Below are positions 26,474-35,496 of a stretch of 64,000 bases of DNA, piece after piece. Position 1 is the first letter of the stretch. Every line of letters starts with the position of its first letter. The notes under the pieces are model-generated. The model was given only the letters and a program-made list of their open reading frames with translations. It ran no database searches and was not told the DNA's origin. The translations under genes and the position numbers were made by a program. The DNA is taken from contig NZ_FYAU01000016.1 of assembly GCF_900185725.1 (NCBI RefSeq), positions 124,001-188,000 of the forward strand, in the 5' to 3' direction. This DNA comes from Stappia sp. TSB10P1A. GTDB lineage: Bacteria; Pseudomonadota; Alphaproteobacteria; Rhizobiales; Stappiaceae.

Positions 26474-26857
26474 ATGTTGAAACTTCGCACTCTTGCAATG
26501 GCCGGCCTCGCCACCCTGGCGATCGCCCTGATGGCCACCGGCGACATGGCCCATGCCAAGAACAACAATGGACAGGGCGGCACGTCGAGCGGATCCGATC
26601 CCTCGGGCGGCCGCGTGTGGAGCCACCAGGAACCCGCGGACGGCGTCATTCTCTGCGCCACGCGGAGCTGCATGAAATCGTCGCCCGCCGCCGCGGTGAC
26701 GCATGTGCCCAACAATCCGAACGGGCGGCCGTACCGGCGGCCCATCGTCGAGAACGAGACCTGCAGCACGACGCGCTACGTCTATCCGAACGGCACGGTC
26801 ATCGTGCAGTCGAGCTGCCCGCGCGCGGTGATGGGCGTCATCTCGACCCATCGCTAG
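26474..26857 (+). CDS. Hypothetical small exported protein
   Basis: A 127-residue protein with a clear signal peptide (about residues 1-28, ending AHA) and a Gly/Ser/Asn-rich start of the mature part. It contains four cysteines (CATRSC, ETCSTTRY, QSSCPRA) that could form two disulfides. GGAGG precedes the ATG at good spacing. I do not recognise a family. A hairpin terminator follows at once, so it is transcribed alone. Confidence 0.75.
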   Translation: MLKLRTLAMAGLATLAIALMATGDMAHAKNNNGQGGTSSGSDPSGGRVWSHQEPADGVILCATRSCMKSSPAAAVTHVPNNPNGRPYRRPIVENETCSTTRYVYPNGTVIVQSSCPRAVMGVISTHR

Positions 26858-26900
26858 GATCGGGCTTCGACGCAGATATCAGACGCCTGACAACGACCGG

Positions 26901-26936
26901 CAGGGGGCTGCGATCCGATCGCGGCCCCTGTCGTTT
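26901..26936 (+). terminator. Rho-independent terminator after the 26474 gene
   Basis: CAGGGGGCTGCG (26901-26912) pairs imperfectly with CGCGGCCCCTG (26920-26930), followed by TCGTTT on the plus strand. Confidence 0.6.
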
Positions 26937-26945
26937 GCCTTACCG

Positions 26946-27131
26946 TCAGTCCTTGGGGCGGTAGCGCCCCGTCTCCGGATCCTGCTCCAGCGTCTTTGCC
27001 GGCAGTTCGCCGCCCGTCCGTCGGGCCGCCTCCGACACCCGGCGCTCGACACGGGCGATTTCGCGCCGCACCGCGCGTATCAGCAGATAGCCACCAATGG
27101 CGAGGCCCGCCGCCGCGATCACATTGACCAT
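26946..27131 (-). CDS. Small single-helix membrane protein
   Basis: A 61-residue protein with a hydrophobic N-terminal helix (MVNVIAAAGLAIGGYLLIRA), a basic amphipathic segment and the polar tail LEQDPETGRYRPKD. GGAGG lies about six bases before the ATG at 27131. It starts 16 bases after the S49 peptidase gene and is probably co-transcribed with it. No function is known to me; the tail ending looks like a conserved motif. Confidence 0.7.
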   Translation of the reverse strand: MVNVIAAAGLAIGGYLLIRAVRREIARVERRVSEAARRTGGELPAKTLEQDPETGRYRPKD

Positions 27132-27147
27132 CCCGTCCTCCCGATCC

Positions 27148-27999
27148 TCACAGTCCGAAGCGGGCCCAGAGCGCGCGCTGTTCCAGCGCACCGATCGCCT
27201 CGTCCGCCCATCCCTGCGCCAGGCCGGCGCCGATCTCGACACCCACCCCCTGACGCCGCGCGAACAGCGAGCGCGGTGCCCCGATCAGCCGCATCCGCAC
27301 GCTCTCGCCGAAGCGTTCGCGCAGCACCGACCGAATATCGCCGATGCGGTCGACAAGGCCAAGGTCGCGCGACGTGGTGCCGGTCCAGAACAGGCCGGAG
27401 AACAGGTCGGGCGTCTCGGACAGCACATCGCCGCGCCGCCTGCGGACCAGGGCGATGAAGCTCTCGTGCACCTCCTGCTGGATCGCCTTGAGATGCCGCA
27501 CATCCTCCTCGCGCTCGGGGCGGAAGGGATCGAGGATCGCCTTGTTCTCCCCGGCCGTGTGGACCCGGCGCTCGATGCCGAGACGGGCGATCGCCTCGGC
27601 GAAGCCGAAACTCGCCGAGACGACGCCGATCGAGCCGACGATGGAACTCTCGTCGGCGATGATCTCGTCGCCGGCCAGGGCGAGCATGTAGCCGCCGGAG
27701 GCCGCCACGTCCTCGACGAAGACCAGCACCTCCTTCTTCTTCTCGCCGGCAAGCTGGCGGATGCGGTCATGGATCAGCCGCGACTGCACCGGCGAACCGC
27801 CCGGCGAATTGACCACCAGCGCCACCGCCGGCCCGTCGAAGGCGAACAGCTTGTCGATCAGCGGCGCGGCCGTTGCCAGCGACAGGCCCGGCCGCAGGGG
27901 CGAGGCCATGCCGATGGCACCTTGAAGGCGCAGCACCGGGACGGTGGTCGGGACATCGCCCCATTTTCCGGGAAGGTGCTTGCGGAGTCTGTCGAACAA
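27148..27999 (-). CDS. S49-family signal peptide peptidase-like serine protease
   Basis: A 283-residue SppA/SohB-like protease using a Ser/Lys dyad. VNSPGGSPVQS forms the oxyanion region, FVEDVAASGGYMLA carries the nucleophile Ser in ASGG, and TAGENKAILDPF carries the candidate Lys. IGSIGV-like SIVGSIGVVSASFG also matches. There is no strong N-terminal membrane segment. The start is TTG, supported by GAGGA six bases upstream. The membrane-bound neighbour downstream may help localise it. Confidence 0.85.
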   Translation of the reverse strand: MFDRLRKHLPGKWGDVPTTVPVLRLQGAIGMASPLRPGLSLATAAPLIDKLFAFDGPAVALVVNSPGGSPVQSRLIHDRIRQLAGEKKKEVLVFVEDVAASGGYMLALAGDEIIADESSIVGSIGVVSASFGFAEAIARLGIERRVHTAGENKAILDPFRPEREEDVRHLKAIQQEVHESFIALVRRRRGDVLSETPDLFSGLFWTGTTSRDLGLVDRIGDIRSVLRERFGESVRMRLIGAPRSLFARRQGVGVEIGAGLAQGWADEAIGALEQRALWARFGL

Positions 28000-28086
28000 G
28001 GGGTGTCCTCGGGCTCTGAGTGGTCTGGCTGAAATACCTGTGTCTTCGGCATATAGGTCTGCGATGCGGCGATAAAAGAGCCGCCG

Positions 28087-29058
28087 TCAGGTGCCGGAGG
28101 CCTCGTCGAGAGCCGCCCGGATCGCCAGGAAATCGCGCCAGGCATAGCGCTTCTGCACCGGGCTGCGCAGCAGATAGGCCGGATGCAGCGTCGCAACGGC
28201 ACGGATCGTCGCGCCTTGCGCGGCCGGTCCCAGCGGCAGGTCGAGCCAGCGGCCGCGCAGCCGCAGGATGCCGTCCTGCACGCCGGTCAGCGCCTTGGCC
28301 GAGGCTCCGCCCAGGAACACCAGCACCTTCGGCTGCACCAGCTCGATCTGGCGCAGCACGAAGGGCTTGCAGATCTCGGTTTCCTGCGGGCTCGGCGTGC
28401 GGTTGCCCGGCGGGCGCCAGGGCACGACATTGGTGATATAGACCTCGCCGCGCGCCAGGCCGATCGCCTCCAGCATGCGGTCGAGCAACTGGCCGGAACG
28501 CCCGACAAAGGGCAGACCGCGCGCGTCCTCCTCCCGGCCCGGCGCCTCGCCGACAAACATCACCCGCGCATTGGCCGGCCCGTCGGCGAAGACCAGCGAC
28601 TTGGCGGTAAGCTTGAGGTTGCAGCCGTCGAAGCGGGACAGCGTCTCGCGCAGCGCGTCCAGCGTCGCCGCCGTGCGGGCGGCCTCGCGGGCGGCAACGA
28701 CCACCTCGTCTCCCGGCACGACGGCGGCACCGGCCGCCATTGCACCTTGTGCGGGAGCTGCCGGCGCCCGCATCGGTGGCTGAGACTGGGGCGGCTGAGA
28801 CTGGGGCGGCATCTGCCGCGCAGCGGGCCCGGCAGTTGGGGCAGCCGGCACTCCGGCCGGCGCTGCGCGCGCGGCGGGCACCGTCTCGGACAGGGCGAAG
28901 GCGTCGGAGGGCTCCAGTTCCAGCCATCCGTCGGCGCCGGCAGAGATGTAGAAATCGAGCAGCGCCTCGAGCGCCGAGGAGACCTTGCGCTCGCCCTCGG
29001 CCACCGTCGCGGACGGGCCATCGTCGTGCCTGCGGTCTGTCGGGTCTGCGGGTTCCAT
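28087..29058 (-). CDS. Uracil-DNA glycosylase, family 4
   Basis: A 323-residue DNA repair enzyme that removes uracil. The C-terminal 200 residues hold MFVGEAPGREEDARGLPFVG, the partner motif VYITNVVPWRPPGNRTP and the late HPAYLLR, typical of the thermostable [4Fe-4S] family 4. The first 130 residues are a variable Ala/Pro-rich extension common in alphaproteobacterial members. The start is uncertain: a GTG at 29121 and an ATG at 29076 are in frame too. Confidence 0.85.
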   Translation of the reverse strand: MEPADPTDRRHDDGPSATVAEGERKVSSALEALLDFYISAGADGWLELEPSDAFALSETVPAARAAPAGVPAAPTAGPAARQMPPQSQPPQSQPPMRAPAAPAQGAMAAGAAVVPGDEVVVAAREAARTAATLDALRETLSRFDGCNLKLTAKSLVFADGPANARVMFVGEAPGREEDARGLPFVGRSGQLLDRMLEAIGLARGEVYITNVVPWRPPGNRTPSPQETEICKPFVLRQIELVQPKVLVFLGGASAKALTGVQDGILRLRGRWLDLPLGPAAQGATIRAVATLHPAYLLRSPVQKRYAWRDFLAIRAALDEASGT

Positions 29059-29137
29059 GCGGCTGTTGTGCCGCATCGCTCCCGGCAGCGCAATCGTTCC
29101 CGCCTTGACGGCGAGCGACACGTTCGGAATATTCCTC

Positions 29138-29152
29138 TTACGTAAACGTCAT
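29138..29152. promoter_or_regulatory. LiuR/FadR-like operator before the ETF-QO gene
   Basis: TTACGTAAACGTCAT lies about 100 bases before the ETF-ubiquinone oxidoreductase gene. It closely resembles, from memory, LiuR-type sites controlling branched-chain amino-acid and acyl-CoA breakdown genes in proteobacteria. No LiuR gene is in the window. Confidence 0.4.
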
Positions 29153-29249
29153 ATGACAGCCATTGGCTTATCGACATTGCGGCGCCTTTCGCGCTGCACT
29201 AAACAGAAAACGCTGAGACCGAGGCACGCGGCACGAGAGGGAGAGAGGC

Positions 29250-30929
29250 ATGAGCGACACGGAGACGCTTGGCGAACGCGAAAGCATGGAATTCGACGTC
29301 GTCATCGTCGGCGCCGGACCGGCGGGACTGTCGGCGGCCATCCGGCTCAAGCAGATCGCCGAGGAAAAGGGCGAGGAGCTCTCCGTCGTCGTGCTGGAAA
29401 AGGGCTCCGAGGTCGGCGCCCACATCCTGTCGGGCGCGGTGGTCGATCCGATCGGCGTTGACAGGCTGCTGCCGGGCTGGCGCGAGGAGGCGGACACGCC
29501 GTTCAAGACGCCGGTGACTGCCGACCACTTCCTGGTGCTGGGTCCCGCGGGCTCCATGCGGCTGCCGAACATCATGATGCCGCCGTTGATGAACAATCAC
29601 GGCAACTACATCGTCTCGCTCGGCAATGTCTGCCGCTGGCTCGCCGGCAAGGCGGAGGCGCTCGGCGTCGAGATCTATCCGGGCTTTGCCGCCGCCGAAG
29701 TGCTCTATGACGACACCGGCGCCGTGGTCGGCGTCGCCACCGGCGACATGGGCATCGGCCGCGACGGCAAGCCCAACGCCAATTTCACCCGCGGCATGGA
29801 GCTGCGCGGCAAATATGTGCTCATCGCCGAGGGCGTGCGCGGCTCGCTCGCCAAGGAGCTGATCGCCCGCTTCGATCTCGATGCGCATTCCGACGTGCCG
29901 AAATTCGGCATCGGCATCAAGGAACTGTGGCAGGTCGACCCGTCGAAGCACCGGCCGGGCCTCGTCCAGCACAGCTTCGGCTGGCCGCTCGACAACCGGA
30001 CCGGCGGCGGCTCGTTCCTCTATCACCTCGAAGACAACCAGGTCGCGGTCGGCTTCGTCGTCCACCTCAATTACAAGAACCCCTACCTCGCCCCGTTCGA
30101 GGAGTTCCAGCGGTTCAAGACCCATCCGGCGATCCGCGAGACCTTCGAGGGCGGCAAGCGCATTTCCTATGGCGCGCGCGCCATCACCGAGGGCGGCTTC
30201 CAGTCGGTGCCCAAGCTCTCCTTCCCCGGCGGGTTGCTGATCGGCTGTTCCGCCGGCTTCGTCAACGTGCCGCGCATCAAGGGATCGCACAACGCGATGC
30301 TGTCCGGCATGCTGGCGGCGGAGGAGATCATGGCCGCGCTCGGCCGCGGCGAGGCGAATGCCGAGCTTACCGGCTACGACGCTGCCTGGCGCGCAAGCGA
30401 GATCGGCAAGGACCTGAAGAAGGTCCGCAACGTCAAGCCGCTGCTGTCGCGCTTCGGCACGCTGCTCGGCACCATGCTCGGCGGCTTCGACATGTGGACC
30501 AACGAGCTGTTCGGCATCTCCCTGTTCGGCACCGTCTCGCATGGCAAGCGGGATTCGGAGAGCCTGGAGCCGGCGGCAAGGCACAGCCCGATCGCCTATC
30601 CCAAGCCGGACGGCAAGGTGTCCTTCGACAAGCTCTCCTCGGTGTTCCTGTCGAACACCAATCACGAGGAAGACCAGCCGATCCACCTCAAGGTGAAGGA
30701 CATGGCGCTGCAGAAGGCATCGGAGCACGATGTCTATGCCGGTCCGTCGAACCGCTACTGCCCGGCCGGCGTCTATGAGTGGATCGAGGAAGGCGAGGAC
30801 GCCCCGCGCTTCCAGATCAACGCGCAGAACTGCGTCCACTGCAAGACCTGCGACATCAAGGACCCGAACCGGAACATCACCTGGACGGTGCCGGAAGGCG
30901 CGGGCGGCCCGAACTACCCGAACATGTAA
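29250..30929 (+). CDS. Electron transfer flavoprotein-ubiquinone oxidoreductase
   Basis: A 559-residue FAD and [4Fe-4S] enzyme at the inner membrane that passes electrons from acyl-CoA and other dehydrogenases, via ETF, to ubiquinone. The FAD motif VVIVGAGPAGLSAAIRL is at about 14-30, and LIGCSAGFVNVPRIKGSHNA marks the quinone-binding part. The cluster region has YCPAGVYEW followed by NCVHCKTCDIKDP near the C-terminus. The start has GAGAGG upstream. It stands alone, divergent from the uracil-DNA glycosylase gene. Confidence 0.95.
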   Translation: MSDTETLGERESMEFDVVIVGAGPAGLSAAIRLKQIAEEKGEELSVVVLEKGSEVGAHILSGAVVDPIGVDRLLPGWREEADTPFKTPVTADHFLVLGPAGSMRLPNIMMPPLMNNHGNYIVSLGNVCRWLAGKAEALGVEIYPGFAAAEVLYDDTGAVVGVATGDMGIGRDGKPNANFTRGMELRGKYVLIAEGVRGSLAKELIARFDLDAHSDVPKFGIGIKELWQVDPSKHRPGLVQHSFGWPLDNRTGGGSFLYHLEDNQVAVGFVVHLNYKNPYLAPFEEFQRFKTHPAIRETFEGGKRISYGARAITEGGFQSVPKLSFPGGLLIGCSAGFVNVPRIKGSHNAMLSGMLAAEEIMAALGRGEANAELTGYDAAWRASEIGKDLKKVRNVKPLLSRFGTLLGTMLGGFDMWTNELFGISLFGTVSHGKRDSESLEPAARHSPIAYPKPDGKVSFDKLSSVFLSNTNHEEDQPIHLKVKDMALQKASEHDVYAGPSNRYCPAGVYEWIEEGEDAPRFQINAQNCVHCKTCDIKDPNRNITWTVPEGAGGPNYPNM

Positions 30930-30964
30930 GGGCGTTCGATACCAAGTGCAGGCAGGGGATGCCC

Positions 30965-31522
30965 TCAGGCAAATCCCCTGCCCGCCGCCAGCGCCTCCTC
31001 GACGAAGCCGTCGATGAATGCGTCCAGCGCCGGCCAGTCGGTGAACTCCATCTCGCCGGACGGGTCCATCTCGACGCCCTTCTGCCGCAGGATGCGGTGG
31101 ATCACCCAGCGCTTGAGAAACCCCATCTGCCGGTCGCGCACGGCGCCGGCGGCAAGATGCAGGCGCGTCGGCTCCCAGTCGAGATCGTCGAACATCACTT
31201 CTACCGCCTCGCGGGCATTGTCGATGTCCTCCGCCTTTTGCGAGGAGGCGGACAGGCTGACGGAGACAAAGGCGGTCGGGACGCTCTCCAGCCGCGCCCG
31301 CTGCCGGCGGATGAAGTCGAGCATTTCGGGCTGATGCCGGCTGACATGCAGGGAGGCGGCGAGCACCGCCGCGTCGAAGGAGCCGAGCTCCAGCGAAGCC
31401 GCCGCCTTGGCGTCGACCAACGTCACGCTGTGCCCCGCGCCCTTCAGCCTTGCGGCCACCCGCTCGGCAATCTTGCGGGTCTGTCCCTCGGTCGTGGCAT
31501 AGACCACGAGGAAATGTGCCAT
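30965..31522 (-). CDS. Flavodoxin-domain protein (HemG-like)
   Basis: A 185-residue flavodoxin-like protein. The N-terminal LVVYATTEGQTRKIAERVAA is the FMN phosphate-binding loop, and SLSASSQKAEDIDNAREAVE and the tail DWPALDAFIDGF are typical of the menaquinone-dependent protoporphyrinogen oxidase HemG group. Whether it acts in haem synthesis is not shown. The ATG at 31522 has AGGA eight bases upstream and is preferred over the ATG nine bases earlier. It lies downstream of maeB on the same strand. Confidence 0.75.
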   Translation of the reverse strand: MAHFLVVYATTEGQTRKIAERVAARLKGAGHSVTLVDAKAAASLELGSFDAAVLAASLHVSRHQPEMLDFIRRQRARLESVPTAFVSVSLSASSQKAEDIDNAREAVEVMFDDLDWEPTRLHLAAGAVRDRQMGFLKRWVIHRILRQKGVEMDPSGEMEFTDWPALDAFIDGFVEEALAAGRGFA

Positions 31523-31623
31523 TCCGTCCATCCTGCAGCGCCGCGTCAGACATGGCAGGATGCATCAGCCGGACGAAGCTTTCATGACGGAAGTCAACAC
31601 GATCATGACAAAGCCGGCAAAGG

Positions 31624-31647
31624 AAATCGCGCCGTCAGGCGCGATTT
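31624..31647 (-). terminator. Terminator hairpin whose loop contains the maeB stop codon
   Basis: AAATCGCGCC (31624-31633) and GGCGCGATTT (31638-31647) form a perfect 10-bp stem. The four-base loop includes the maeB TGA (31635-31637). On the minus strand the stem ends with its own TTT, and CCTTTGCC follows, a weak T-tract. Confidence 0.55.
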
Positions 31648-33938
31648 CGCGTCAGCGCCTCCACGGCGGCGAAGGCGGACATGTTGACGACGCCGCGTGA
31701 GGTCACCGACGGCGTCAGGATATGCACCGGCTTGGCCGTTCCCAGCAGGATCGGGCCGACATGCAGGCTGTCCGTCATCACCTTCACCAGGTTGAGCGCG
31801 ATATTGGCGGCATCAAGCGAGGGGAAGACCAAAAGGTTCGCCTCTCCGGTCAGCCGCGAATCCGGCATCACCCGGCCGCGCATGGCCAGCGACAGGGCGC
31901 TGTCGCCATGCATCTCGCCGTCGACTTCCAGGTCCGGCACCATCTCCTTGAGCAGGTCCAGGGCCGCGCGCATCTTGTCGGCCGAGGCCATGTCGCGCGA
32001 GCCGAAGTTCGAGGCGGACAGCAGCGCTGCGCGCGGCGTGATGCCGAAGCGGCGGATTTCCTCGGCCGCCAGCATCGTCGTCTCGGCGATCTCGCGCGCC
32101 GAAGGATCGACCGTCACATAGGTGTCGGTGAAGAAGGTCGCGCCGTTCGAGTTGATCAGCAGCGACAGGGCGGAGAAGTCCTGCACGCCCGGCGCATTGC
32201 CGATGATGCCGCGCACATCGGCCAGGTGCTTGGAATAGCGCCCCTCCAGGCCGCAGATCAGCGCGTCGGCCTCGCCCCGGTGCAGCGCCAGCGCGCCGAT
32301 CACCGTGGTGTTGGAGCGCACCATGGTGCGCGCGGCCTCCGGCGTGACGCCGCGCCGGCCGATCAGCGAGAACAGCGTGTCGACATAGTCGCGGTAGCGC
32401 GGATCGTCTTCCGGATTGGTGCATTCGAAGTCGCGGCCCGGCCGGATCTTCAGGCCGAAGCGCTCGCAGCGGCTCTCGATCACCGAGGGGCGGCCGATCA
32501 GGATCGGCCGCGCCAGCCGGTCCTCCAGCAGCACCTGCGCGGCGCGCAGCACGCGCTCGTCCTCGCCGTTGGAATAGATGATCCGCGTCTCGCTGGCGCG
32601 CGCCGCCGCGATGATCGGCTTCATGATCAGGCCGGAGCGGAAGACGAAGCGGTTCAGCCGGTCGTGATAGGCGTCGAAATCCTCGATCGGGCGCACCGCG
32701 ACGCCGGTCTCCATCGCCGCCCGCGCCACTGCCGGGGCGATGCGCAGGATCAGCCGCTGGTCGAAGGGCGAGGGGATCAGATATTTCGGGCCGAAGGTCT
32801 CGGAGACGCCGCCATAGGCGCGCGCGGCCACTTCCGAGGGCTCCTCGCGGGCGAGTTCGGCGATCGCGGCAACGGCGGCGAGCTTCATCTCCTCGTTGAT
32901 CGTGGTGGCGCCGACATCCAGCGCGCCGCGGAAGATATAGGGGAAGCACAGGACGTTGTTGACCTGGTTCGGATAGTCCGAGCGGCCGGTGCACATCATC
33001 ACGTCGTCGCGCACAGCGAGCGCGGCCTCCGGCATGATCTCCGGCTTGGGATTGGCCAGCGCCAGGATCAGCGGCCGCGCGGCCATCGCCGCGACCATCT
33101 CCGGCTTCAGCACGCCGGCGGCGGACAGGCCGAGGAAGACATCGGCGCCGGGGATCACCTCGGCCAGCGTGCGCGCGTCGGTCTCCTGCGCGAACAGCGC
33201 CTTCCACTCGTCCATCAGGGTCTCGCGGCCCTTGTAGACGACGCCCTCGATGTCGGTGACGAAGATGTTCTCCCGCGAGGCGCCGAGCGAGACCAGCAGA
33301 TTGAGGCAGGCGAGCGCCGCCGCCCCCGCGCCGGAGGCGACGATCTTGACCTTGGCGATGTCCTTGCCGGCAAGCTCCAGTGCGTTCTTGACGGCGGCGC
33401 CGACGATGATCGCCGTGCCGTGCTGGTCGTCATGGAAGACCGGAATGTTCATCCGCTCGCGCAACGCGCGCTCGATCATGAAGCATTCGGGGGCCTTGAT
33501 GTCCTCCAGGTTGATGCCGCCGAAGGTCGGCTCGAGCACGGCGACCGCGTCGACGAACTTGTCGACATCGAGCTCGTTCACCTCGATATCGAAGACATCG
33601 ATGCCGGCAAACTTCTTGAAGAGGACCGCCTTGCCTTCCATCACCGGCTTGGAGGCCAGCGGCCCGATATTGCCGAGCCCCAGCACCGCCGTGCCGTTGG
33701 AGACGACGCCGACGAGATTGGCGCGCGCGGTGTATTCGGCCGCAAGCGAGGGATCGCGGGCGATCTCCAGGCAGGGCGCGGCGACGCCGGGCGAATAGGC
33801 CAGCGCCAGGTCGCGCTGGTTGCCGAGCGGCTTGGTCGCCTGGATCTCCAGCTTTCCCGGGCGCGGATGGCGGTGATAGTAGAGCGCGGCCTCATCGAGA
33901 TCGTTGGCGGGCAGGGTATCGGTTTTTTTCTCGGTCAT
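31635..33938 (-). CDS. maeB: NADP-dependent malic enzyme, MaeB type
   Basis: A 767-residue two-domain enzyme: malic enzyme (about 20-410) followed by a phosphotransacetylase-like domain (about 435-765) that serves for regulation or oligomerisation, as in other long MaeB proteins. It decarboxylates malate to pyruvate with NADP reduction. [44 protein letters not shown] and the nucleotide motif [20 protein letters not shown] are clear. The ATG at 33938 is preferred to one 14 codons upstream because it begins the conserved region and fits the family length. Confidence 0.93.
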   Translation of the reverse strand: MTEKKTDTLPANDLDEAALYYHRHPRPGKLEIQATKPLGNQRDLALAYSPGVAAPCLEIARDPSLAAEYTARANLVGVVSNGTAVLGLGNIGPLASKPVMEGKAVLFKKFAGIDVFDIEVNELDVDKFVDAVAVLEPTFGGINLEDIKAPECFMIERALRERMNIPVFHDDQHGTAIIVGAAVKNALELAGKDIAKVKIVASGAGAAALACLNLLVSLGASRENIFVTDIEGVVYKGRETLMDEWKALFAQETDARTLAEVIPGADVFLGLSAAGVLKPEMVAAMAARPLILALANPKPEIMPEAALAVRDDVMMCTGRSDYPNQVNNVLCFPYIFRGALDVGATTINEEMKLAAVAAIAELAREEPSEVAARAYGGVSETFGPKYLIPSPFDQRLILRIAPAVARAAMETGVAVRPIEDFDAYHDRLNRFVFRSGLIMKPIIAAARASETRIIYSNGEDERVLRAAQVLLEDRLARPILIGRPSVIESRCERFGLKIRPGRDFECTNPEDDPRYRDYVDTLFSLIGRRGVTPEAARTMVRSNTTVIGALALHRGEADALICGLEGRYSKHLADVRGIIGNAPGVQDFSALSLLINSNGATFFTDTYVTVDPSAREIAETTMLAAEEIRRFGITPRAALLSASNFGSRDMASADKMRAALDLLKEMVPDLEVDGEMHGDSALSLAMRGRVMPDSRLTGEANLLVFPSLDAANIALNLVKVMTDSLHVGPILLGTAKPVHILTPSVTSRGVVNMSAFAAVEALTRNRA

Positions 33939-33996
33939 CGCGATCCACTTAAGGCTGGCAGGCGGCGGGTCCGCTGGCACATCCGGTCCGCGGCGG

Positions 33997-34677
33997 TCAC
34001 CCGCCCCTCGCGCCCCCCGGCTCGGCGGCGCGGGCGAGCGGCGCGAACAGGACGAGGATGCGAATCAGCAGGTACAGGACCAGCGCGTTCAGGCAATGCC
34101 ATACGAAATGCGTTCCCAAAGGGAAAGACGGGCAAAATGGGATATCGCTCATTCTGAAAGCAAGCGAAATCACGAAAACCGTGCCCGCAAGCGCCAGCGG
34201 CGCGCTGGCCGGCGGGCAGCGCCGCGCTGCAAGGGCGGCAACGCCGAAGATGGCGAGCGCGGCCGGTGCATAGCCGGCGGAGGATCCGAGGACCCCGGAG
34301 AGCTGCGGCGCCACGCCGTAGCTGGCGGCGAGGAAGGCCAGCGTCGCCCCGATCGACCAGCCGAGGCCGAGGCCGAGGATGCGCCGCATCGCCAGGAAGA
34401 AATAGGCGTAGATGAAGACCGCGATCGGCACCACGTCGGCCAGCGCCGACCAGCGATTGGCGAAGGTGTGGAACAGGAAGGAGCCGATGCCGACCACGGC
34501 GACCACCACGACCAGAAACAGCACCCCGGCATCGCCCGGCGCCCTGCGCCGCCACAGCAGCCAGGCGAAAAGGGCGGCGATCAGGAAGGCGCCGTTGGTC
34601 ACCGCGTTGACCGGCTCGGCCCAGAATTCCGGTCCCAGCCGCTCGCAATAGGCATTGATCGGTCTCGTCCAGTCCAT
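33997..34677 (-). CDS. Ceramidase-family integral membrane protein
   Basis: A 226-residue protein with about seven membrane helices, matching the alkaline ceramidase / CREST superfamily of metal-dependent membrane hydrolases. Family features are the N-terminal MDWTRPINAYCERLGPEFWA, followed by EPVNAVTNGAF, then IGSFLFHTFANRWSALADVVP with Ser, His and Asp, and the late GTHFVWHCLNA with two His, together a plausible zinc site. The substrate may be ceramide or another amide lipid. GGAG lies seven bases before the chosen ATG. Confidence 0.75.
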   Translation of the reverse strand: MDWTRPINAYCERLGPEFWAEPVNAVTNGAFLIAALFAWLLWRRRAPGDAGVLFLVVVVAVVGIGSFLFHTFANRWSALADVVPIAVFIYAYFFLAMRRILGLGLGWSIGATLAFLAASYGVAPQLSGVLGSSAGYAPAALAIFGVAALAARRCPPASAPLALAGTVFVISLAFRMSDIPFCPSFPLGTHFVWHCLNALVLYLLIRILVLFAPLARAAEPGGARGG

Positions 34678-34819
34678 CGTCCGCTCCTCGTGCCGCCCCA
34701 CCGGTCCCCTGCCAGTCGGTCCTCGCTGGCGCCCGAGTGTGACCCGCCCTATCCTTGCGGGCAAATAGCAACCATCGCCTCAGGGCAGGGCCCTGCGCTC
34801 CACGAGGATCATCACGCCG

Positions 34820-35377
34820 ATGCATCGCATTGATGACAGCCGTCCCTTCGTTCCGCTCAACATCGCCGTCCTCACCGTCTCCGACACCCGCTCGCTGGAG
34901 GAGGACCGCTCCGGCAGCACCCTTGCCGCGCGGATCGAGGAGGCCGGCCACCGCCTGGCGGACCGCGCCATCGTCACCGACGACGTGGAGAAGATCCGCG
35001 CCGTGGTTAGCGCCTGGACCGCCTCGCCCGATGTCGACGTGGTGATCACCACCGGCGGCACCGGCTTCACCGGCCGCGATGTCACGCCGGAGGCGATCGA
35101 GCCGCTGTTCGAGAAGACAATGGACGGTTTTTCCGAAGTCTTCCACCGCATCTCCTACGACAAGATCGGCACCTCGACCATCCAGTCGCGGGCGACCGGC
35201 GGCGTCATCCGCGCGACCTATGTCTTCGTGCTGCCCGGCTCGCCGGGCGCCTGCAAGGATGCCTGGGACGGCATCCTCAAGTGGCAGCTCGACTACCGGC
35301 ACATGCCCTGCAACTTCGTCGAGATCATGCCTCGGCTCGACGAGCATCTGAAGCGCGGCAAGCTGCGCGAGGCGTGA
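34820..35377 (+). CDS. moaB: Molybdenum cofactor biosynthesis protein MoaB
   Basis: A 185-residue MogA/MoaB-type protein that adenylates or binds molybdopterin before molybdenum insertion. Signatures are LTVSDTRSLEEDRSGSTLA, DVVITTGGTGFTGRDVTPEA, FSEVFHRISYDKIGTSTIQS and VFVLPGSPGACKDAWDGI. A hairpin follows at 35396-35420. It is divergent from the ceramidase-like gene and no other cofactor gene is nearby. Confidence 0.92.
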   Translation: MHRIDDSRPFVPLNIAVLTVSDTRSLEEDRSGSTLAARIEEAGHRLADRAIVTDDVEKIRAVVSAWTASPDVDVVITTGGTGFTGRDVTPEAIEPLFEKTMDGFSEVFHRISYDKIGTSTIQSRATGGVIRATYVFVLPGSPGACKDAWDGILKWQLDYRHMPCNFVEIMPRLDEHLKRGKLREA

Positions 35378-35395
35378 GACGCGGGGCCGCGGATC

Positions 35396-35420
35396 CACGC
35401 ATCCTCTTCACGGATGCGTG
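35396..35420 (+). terminator. Hairpin after moaB
   Basis: CACGCATCC (35396-35404), a seven-base loop, and GGATGCGTG (35412-35420) form a perfect 9-bp stem 20 bases after the moaB stop. No T-tract follows, so it may act with Rho or only protect the transcript end. Confidence 0.4.
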
Positions 35421-35496
35421 AGCGCCGCTTTCCGTCATGCCCGGCGGGCCTAAGTGCCGCTGGGGAGCCTTGGGATCAATGGGAGGGTTTACGGAC

